A stretch of DNA of 64,000 nt from positions 2,938,501 to 3,002,500 of the forward strand of contig OZ004598.1 of assembly GCA_963924555.1 (NCBI GenBank), in the 5' to 3' direction. The DNA is from Crambe crambe. Its lineage: Eukaryota > Porifera > Demospongiae > Poecilosclerida > Crambeidae. Of the stretch, positions 57,789 to 64,000 are shown piece after piece; the stretch's first letter is position 1, and every line of letters starts with the position of its first letter. The notes beneath the pieces were generated by a model. It searched no databases, was not told the DNA's origin, and saw only the letters and a list, made by a program, of their open reading frames with translations. Both the position numbers and the translations under genes were made by a program.

Positions 57789-60700
57789 GTAAGTAGTAGT
57801 AGCTCCTCTATTTTGACACATGTGCATTTAGTTAGTATCTCGGTGCCAGGAAATCAAATCTAAGGCAATCAAGGCAACCATATTCATCTGATTGGCTGAC
57901 TTAGCACAGAATTAACCAATTATGGCTGAATATGGCAGAATCCACTGCTCCCCAGTACACACAGGTCATGTGCATTGACCCAGCGTACAGAAAATAAATC
58001 ACTTTAGTTCTTGTCACGCAAGGAGTGGCTTTTTGTACTGAGTATATATTTTTACATTAGCAACTAGCTGCAACATAAGGTAGATTGGGGTAACTTGGGA
58101 CACTCTTACTACAAACGATGATATCTCTGCAACCGCTTTAGCTATAAACAAGCTTTAAGTTGCAAGAGATAGAGTAACCTTTCTAGTCCCAGGCTGAGCT
58201 AAAGATGATTGGTATTGCTTACTAATTAATTGGCTACAATTCGCCAATGTTTAGTATGTGGAAATCCCCTTTCAGGATAACTTGGGACACTGCATGTCCA
58301 TGCAATTTTGACAAAGCTTAAACAGTGCGCTATGCATATTTTGCCGACTGATCACTTTTTTAAAACACAGAGATCATTATGCAGCATTATCTCAGTGAGT
58401 AGAATATTGATAAATCAGTTCAGTAAGTTTGAAGTTAGTTTATTAAGTTTTTTCTTGCGGTCTTGTAAAATCAGCAGAGTGTTTAGGGCTGCTTTTTACC
58501 AACAGAGTAACCAAAACACTCTAGACTGGCTTCAGAGAGAGACAAAGCATAAATGTTTATGTGTGCAAAATAAGATCTTGAAACTCTTAGTAATCTCGAA
58601 GCAAGATTGAAATAAAACTCCACCGTCCCAAGTTACCCTGTGTCCCAAGTCCGCTTTACCTTACTGAAGGATCATTTTCTACTGCAGGTGTAACCGAATT
58701 CAGTGTATAATGCCTATTCACTTGTACACCAGGACAGCCACTTATTTTGATATAACTTCTGTGTACTCTAAAACAATCCATATAACTTCCATGCAAATCC
58801 ATAGTTTTCAGCAAGAGACTGCATGACGTAAAAGCTCTATATACCCATATGACAGATACAGCTTAGGCCTCTATCTTAGAATTACATAAAACGGTTGCCA
58901 ATCCTAAGTGCTTCTCACAACTAGGACTTATGTATAGTGCCAAGGAAATTTTGGCTGTGAAAGGTCCGAGTCCGAGGTGACTTTTCATAGCCATAATTTC
59001 CAAGGCAACCATTGCATGTTCCACCTGATTGGCTGACTTGGCTTTAGGCTATGTCGCTTAGTTACTCTCTCACCAGCACCTACAAGGTAGATTCAATGGC
59101 TGTCCCTACGACAATTTCTGTCTCGGTATATGTACTGGTGCTTCACAGGAGCCACACCCATGGGATGACGAGTTTCCCCCCCCCCAACAACAACCTGTTA
59201 CACCCTCAAGAGGAAGCTAATACTGACCAGCCCCTTCTTCATTTCAACTTTGCCAGTGAGGAAGAACTTTCTAAACTTGGTACCCGATAACACATCTAGT
59301 TCCACTAAGTGGCCTGTTATTAAATATTTTAGTTAATGGAAAGATTGTAGAAATGGCAGCTTTCCTCTGGAGGACTAAGTACCTGATGATATTTTGCAGT
59401 GCACTGATGCACCAGTACTATCTGATACTTTTTAATTTATTATTGCCAGCAACCCTGCACAATCTTCTTTGTGGACTTTTAAAAAGCAAGAGCAGTAATT
59501 ATAGCAATGTAATAAATCATAGTATGGTATCTACATCCTACTTACTAGAGCCTAGTACAAGGTACAGAACAAGTTTCAGGACCAGGGAGCTTACCGTTTC
59601 AGAAATGCAGCAAGCAGGTAAGTTCCTGGATATCCTGGATTCTTATGTTGTTTTTGTTCTTCTTAGTCAACCATATCTCACAAAACACTCAAGCTACAGC
59701 TAACCAGCCCAAATTCCACCAGCTATGATCTTTTCTACTCGGTCGATCCTTGAAAGAGTAGATGTAGAAGGAGACTAGTACTCTGCTAACTTAATTATCA
59801 GATGCCATTTATATTTATGCGCATATATCAGAGAGTATGATAGTACTCTCTAAGTAGGGATGGCACGGATGCTACATTGGAGTAGTACTTAATATTTTCT
59901 TTCATAACTCCAGAATACTTACCTCCTGCAAAATCGCCGTTTTCATCTGGTCGTTTATCATCATCATCATGATCATCAAACAACTTATTTCAGAAGTGGT
60001 TCATTCAAATGCTATAATTCTTATACCAATCTACTCAGAAATGACTGCACTATAATCCTTTACCCTTAAATCGACATGTTCAAAAATAGCAAGTCATTTT
60101 CCAACTTGTTAGCTTTCAACCTACGAGGCAGACATTTTTATGCCCCGCCCCGTACACGTGATTCTTGGACCTTGACCTCGCAACTGACTAGTGAATTTTT
60201 CTCGGTCTCAACGCTCAGAGCGTAAACCCTAGACACTAGTCTCGGTTCCTTGATGCAACAGTATATCAGGTACATATCAGTAAAGGCCTTAAAAATTATA
60301 CAAAATTAGGTCAATGGCAATCTTATTATAAACTGTATAGATCTTCCAGATCAGATTCATTTAATATTATGATGAAATCTCCAATGAACTACATGACTAC
60401 AATACGTGAACTTTAACTTTTGATAGCATACAAGTTGCCTGTAATAAAATAATAGAGCATTACATCAAAAAAAATGATGAATAAGTAAAGGAAAAATATT
60501 TATTCTAAATAAAAAAGAGAAGTAGGGATGGCTGTGTGCGGTTCAAAAAAGTTCAGCAACAAGAGTGTACTTCAGTCAAGTAACCCCTTACCCATCACCA
60601 ACTATGAGGTAACTATTCCTACTTCACTCCCTTAAATTATATATCATTATTGGAATGAAGTAGGAATAGTTGGCTCATAGTTGGTGATGAGGAAGGGGTT

Positions 60701-63584
60701 ACTTGACTGAAGTTCACTCTCTTGTTGCTGAACTTTTTTGAACCGCACACAGCCATCCCTACTTCTCTTTTTTATTTAGAATAAATACTTTTCCTTTACT
60801 TGTCTAATTATAAGATTAAGACATTAGCTTCTCTATGGCTCAACTCTATGATTTTTAGATTCACCGAGCCATCTACTGGTAATGAATCCTCAACCTCCAA
60901 GTATAGCTAAATCTTCTTGCTAATAAATAACGGATTTTTTTGTAGAGAGGGGAAATGACCATGTGGCCATTAGACCACAGAGAGGGGGTGTGCCCCTCCC
61001 ACACGAGCGCAAAAGAAAATTCTACTTTTTTTTTTGGAGGACTTCTTGGCTAATTCTTAACATAATTTGTGATTTTCTTTGTGGGAGGGGGGTGTGTTTT
61101 TTTTCTTGGACTAGGAATAAGTAAGACAACATGTAGTGATGACCATTGCTCAAAAAAGTATACAAAAACAAGAGTAGGGATGAAGGGGGTCAATCTTTTT
61201 CAGTACGTATATCCAGCCAGCATAATTATTTAAACATCACACTTAGCCATAAGCTATGGGTAGTGTACATATATTTATGTTGGGATTGTTGGCTGGATAT
61301 ACAGAACAAAGATCGACTCCCTTCTTTTCTACCCTTGTTAGCTTACTTTTTTGAGCAACCTGCTTTTTTTGTTTTGTTTAGTTTTATTTTTTTTCTTGAA
61401 ATGTTGATCAGGCTATCTAATTGATTTATGGTAAACATTACAGCTTTCCAGCATGCATCTAAAAGCGCTGCTTGGTTGCTGTCAAACGTTGCGCATCACC
61501 CTAGTTAGTAGTAGGTGAAGCTAATGATCTGCATTTATTTTCAACTACACCATTAGTCCTTATTTATCTTATTTTTTAGTGCATTTGGTAGGGGTAGTCA
61601 AATTAATATTAAATAGTGCTTGAATTCGATTGTTCTGGCATATGAAATGTATGATTATTCTTACCTACTTTTATAATTATGTAGGTGCTTTAGCACAACA
61701 AACTGATGAGAAAAATGTTGCACAGGATATTGAAGTGGAAGATGTGGATGAATTAGAAGTCGAAGATGAAGAAGAAGAAACTGTTACTGTTCCAGATTCA
61801 GTTAATGATGCAGTGAGTGCCATTTTAATAATAACAAAGCACTGAAGTACAAACCTCAGTGAACATGTACACATTCATAATGGAACAGTGACTAGAGAAG
61901 AAAACAACTATGCGAACAACAGGCTAGTACAACATTACAAGGAAGTCTGATAATCTTGTTAGTCGGACCATAGATAGTATATTACCGCCCCGGGATTTAT
62001 CGGGCTTTGTAACTTAATTTTGTGCTTATTATCTTGTTTTGTAAGTAGAATCATTCTTCTTTCATAGAATGAGTGGCATTAGATGCATGCTACTGCATTA
62101 ATGGTAAAAATATAAACCAATTATTTATAGCATTCATGGGAGGAAGGAAGCATCGGCTATGTACAAGAAATTAATGGTCATGTAACCTCCACTGCTGCAC
62201 TCCATTCCAGATCTGCATTTCATGCCAGTGTCAACAGTATTAATATCATTTATAGACTGCATCGTTGACTCTAAAAATTGGTTCCAACATTGCAGCTCCT
62301 GTTTCTCTAGTAACTGTGCTGGATTGATTCCAGCAAATTTGTGTTGATTATCAGCAACTCTGCATTAATTTTTGTGATCACTTACTTGTACATGCAAATC
62401 TATCTGAGACGGAATACATTTATACATGTTCTTAATTATTATATTGTATAGTATAATTATTGTGTAGTAGCCTCCTCAGCTGATGAATAAGGAGAGGAAG
62501 AGTCCCATCACATCACTAGTAGCATGCACTGTATGTATTTCATATTAGATTTTAAGAGCAGCATGCGTTGACTTCATAACACGGATTGCCCGTGGAATTG
62601 GTTCCATTCCGGGGCAGTAATATACTATCTATGGTCGGACCTTTAAATATTAATCTTATGACCTTTGATACTCATTTTTACTGCCCAGCTATAATATCCA
62701 CTAAGTATTTTTGTATTTTATGTGGCAATTTAGGATAGTGAGGTATTAGATGAAGATGAGGAGGAGGAAGAGGAAGAGGAAAAGAAAATAGGACCACATT
62801 CTGATGCTGTTACTACTCTTATTTTCACCAATCGTCAAAATAATGGTAATTTTAGTCAAGTTAGTGGGTGCATAGACTTGTACCTTACAGATATCAATTA
62901 GAGTTTCGTGTATTAACCATGTATATAGCAGATATTTAGACTATTTTCGAAATGCAGAATTTGCTGCAGGAGAAATTGTTGACACTCTTATTGGATTTAT
63001 GAATGAGGCCAATTCTGAATTAGTAGTTACTGGTATTGAAGCATCTCTCAGGTATGGTATATTTTTTTAAACAAGGGTGCAGTTATTTAATTGCTTGTAT
63101 AATATCCAGGTATCCTCAAGATTTCAACTATTATATTCAAAATGTATGTTTTGTTTGTTTTTGTGTTTTATTATTTATTTTTATTTTTTTTACTGAATAC
63201 TCATTTAATTCCCAAAGATTAAAACCTTTATTCTCATTATAAGACTATTCTTAAACATACCACTATGGTATGATGAATAGTGCAGTAAAGGATGAATATT
63301 GATGCCTTATTATGAGGGAATCAGATATATAATAATAAATTATTTTTATGTGCCTAAAATAAGATTATCATACTTTTTTTTATGTGCCTGCAGTTTTCTT
63401 TAGTCTCATATGAGACATATGTGATGCCCGAGACACAAGTAAGTTCTAAGGGATCCTATGTTTAAACTTGTGTATTTATGTACTTTCTGTTATGCAGGTG
63501 TCATTTGTGTATAGTTTTATGCCTAGTGAGTCCTTCTATGCTAGGTCATTTGGACTAACTGTGAATATATATTACAAAGATTTG
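57725..63584 (+). CDS. SSR1: SSR1, translocon-associated protein alpha; 5' seven exons, 3' end beyond window
   Basis: Exons: 57725-57788, 61685-61812, 62734-62845, 62958-63051, 63110-63143, 63394-63438 and 63498-63584. All GT-AG and phases agree, giving 188 codons. The product is a TRAP-complex subunit of the ER membrane that assists Sec61-dependent translocation. In order it shows a signal peptide (MLMVTYLFLVLLCF..., likely cut near the ALA before QQTDE), an acidic Glu/Asp-rich segment, PHSDAVTTLIFT, the lumenal motif R-YPQDFNYYIQN, and SFMPSESFYARSFGLTVNIY followed by YKDL. These fit SSR1 closely; human SSR1 is about 286 residues. The end of the lumenal domain, the single membrane helix and the cytosolic tail are not in the window. 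The acidic stretch is typical of the family. Introns 1 and 2 carry mobile elements. Confidence 0.92.
58078..58661. mobile_element. 584-bp TA-flanked element in SSR1 intron 1
   Basis: Left AGGTAGATTGGGGTAACTTG with ggacac; right gtcccaagttaccctgtgtc with ccgctttacct; TA on both sides. A 100-codon open frame inside resembles no known protein. It fits a Tc1/mariner-like non-autonomous element. Confidence 0.65.
59540..59785 (-). repeat. Dispersed repeat R4, copy 4
   Basis: Same orientation as copy 1, from ctagtacaaggtacagaaca to ccttgaaagagtagatgtag. Lies in SSR1 intron 1. Confidence 0.6.
59820..60480 (-). repeat. Dispersed repeat REP-A, copy 3
   Basis: Same orientation as copy 2, from agagagtatgatagtactct to the F1 copy 3 junction. 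The constant pairing REP-A plus F1 suggests one composite element of about 1 kb. Confidence 0.65.
60483..60801. mobile_element. Fold-back family F1, copy 3 (full palindrome, 319 bp)
   Basis: The most intact copy. The outer ends aagtaaaggaaaaatattta and their reverse complement close a near-perfect hairpin of about 150-bp arms. It lies in SSR1 intron 1. Confidence 0.8.
61133..61360. mobile_element. Fold-back family F2, diverged copy
   Basis: Arms are shortened and mutated (gatgaccattgctcaaaaaa on the left, acttttttgagcaacctgct on the right) but keep the tatatccagcca / ggctggatata core. Lies in SSR1 intron 1. Confidence 0.6.
61685..61812 (+). CDS. SSR1: SSR1 exon 2 (acidic segment)
   Basis: One hundred and twenty-eight nt with donor gtgagt. 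It encodes ALAQQTDEKNVAQDIEVEDV and a run of Asp/Glu. In-frame Mets upstream of the acceptor are intron read-through. Confidence 0.87.
61962..62640. mobile_element. 679-bp element with ~35-bp inverted repeats in SSR1 intron 2
   Basis: Left gaccatagatagtatattac then cgccccgg; right end is its reverse complement with one or two changes. The interior is non-coding and contains atgcatgctactgcat-type motifs also seen near 41.5 kb. Confidence 0.7.
62734..62845 (+). CDS. SSR1: SSR1 exon 3
   Basis: One hundred and twelve nt. It encodes SEVLDEDEEEEEEEEKK and then GPHSDAVTTLIFTNRQNN, matching the family's PHPDADTTILFT. Confidence 0.88.
62958..63051 (+). CDS. SSR1: SSR1 exon 4
   Basis: Ninety-four nt. 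It encodes FAAGEIVDTLIGFMNEANSE and LVVTGIEASL, matching the family's (F)PA..IV.FLVGF.N.G..(D/E)F.V..LDAS(F/L). Confidence 0.9.
63110..63143 (+). CDS. SSR1: SSR1 exon 5
   Basis: This 34-nt micro-exon encodes YPQDFNYYIQN, the most conserved lumenal motif of SSR1, between ccag and gtatgt. Confidence 0.92.
63394..63438 (+). CDS. SSR1: SSR1 exon 6
   Basis: Forty-five nt, phase 0, from tgcag to gtaagt. It encodes FSLVSYETYVMPETQ, aligned with the family's F.ALPLNTVVPPQ.Q. Confidence 0.87.
63498..63584 (+). CDS. SSR1: SSR1 exon 7
   Basis: Eighty-seven nt, phase 0, from atgcag to gtaagt. It encodes VSFVYSFMPSESFYARSFGL and TVNIYYKDL, matching the family's F.YSF.P.E....RPFGL.(I/V)N(L/I).YKD. I saw no further SSR1 exon between 63585 and 64000. 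Confidence 0.92.
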
Positions 63585-64000
63585 GTAAGTCTGCATATGT
63601 ATTCAATATCAAAGAATATGTTGCTGAGAAATGATTCACCTGGCATGTGTTAATTCAGAATTTTGAATAGACGTGACAGTAATAAAAATACGATAGAGGG
63701 CAATTGTTTCTTTCAGAATTTGACTCTAAATAAAAGACTAGATCATTATAACTAGAGTCTTCAGTGCAATATAAAGTGCAAGGTACTCTGTGGAGGCACT
63801 CTACAATATATAAAATCCACCCCCTTGGCTATTACTTTTATAATGAGTTATTTCTGGATACGCCTGTGTACTGAATAGGAAAGATAGAGGGCAGAGTTTC
63901 AAACTTAAGTTAGAGAAGCTAGTTCTTGTCTTCTGGCACTAACTCCAGCCAAAGCATATTTCCATGTATATAAGCTGTTCAGATCTTTTAATGGCTGACT

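Noticed and set aside
59353..59703. 116-codon + frame with a hydrophobic N-terminus, considered as SSR1 exon 1
   Set aside because: Its second half is R4 repeat, and no donor gives the required phase and spacing; the 57725 exon fits better.
61630..61845. Met-initiated reading MIILTYFYNYV... joined to SSR1 exon 2
   Set aside because: It reads through an intron and its acceptor (ttatgtag); it lacks a signal-peptide-like charge and core, and the 57725 exon matches in phase.
1..64000. CRISPR arrays, operons, bacterial ribosome binding sites, tRNA or rRNA genes
   Set aside because: None seen. The spliced genes and element types are eukaryotic, and no B-box-like tRNA signature was found on reading.

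Overview
This window is AT-rich animal nuclear DNA with spliced genes, GT-AG introns and many kinds of transposon debris. The three recognisable host genes are metazoan: the ciliary coiled-coil protein CCDC113/CFAP263, LENG1 and SSR1 (translocon-associated protein alpha). Relics of an ankyrin-ROCO gene, of Ulp1-PHD, HIRAN and Crypton-type mobile ORFs, and dense fold-back MITEs suggest an early-branching invertebrate, most likely a demosponge. That assignment is inference. Nothing looks prokaryotic, and I saw no CRISPR array, tRNA or rRNA.

Region 1 (about 1.3-34.0 kb, + strand) is one ciliary gene. I rebuilt CCDC113 from 11 short exons whose splice phases all agree: 1,077 nt of CDS (358 codons plus stop) spread over 32.7 kb. 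An RFX X-box-like motif lies 24 bp upstream of the first in-frame ATG. Small introns (57, 58 and 159 bp) sit beside introns of 2.4-8.4 kb. The large ones hold a pogo/Tigger transposase relic, a Ty3/Gypsy relic, a broken antisense ankyrin-ROCO gene, an RNF213-like fragment, LINE-like and Crypton-like relics, and MITEs.

Region 2 (about 34-54.5 kb) has no gene I can support. It holds a 542-bp hAT-like element with an 8-bp target duplication, one arm of a roughly 950-bp inverted duplication whose partner starts the window, two GC-rich minisatellites in AT-rich DNA (37.0-37.8 and 46.97-47.23 kb), small Ulp1-PHD and HIRAN-type relics, and a long AT-rich stretch (38.7-44.3 kb) with only faint repeat relics.

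Region 3 (54.6-64 kb) carries two divergent housekeeping genes. LENG1 (- strand, six exons found, last exon not found) and SSR1 (+ strand, seven exons found, 3' end beyond the window) start 114 bp apart and probably share a bidirectional promoter. SSR1 introns 1 and 2 carry further non-autonomous DNA elements.

At least six dispersed families recur: a TTTACACGG-ended MITE, two long fold-back families, a roughly 350-bp family R4, a roughly 650-bp family REP-A, and an element with an internal minisatellite. Their nesting explains most of the non-coding sequence.
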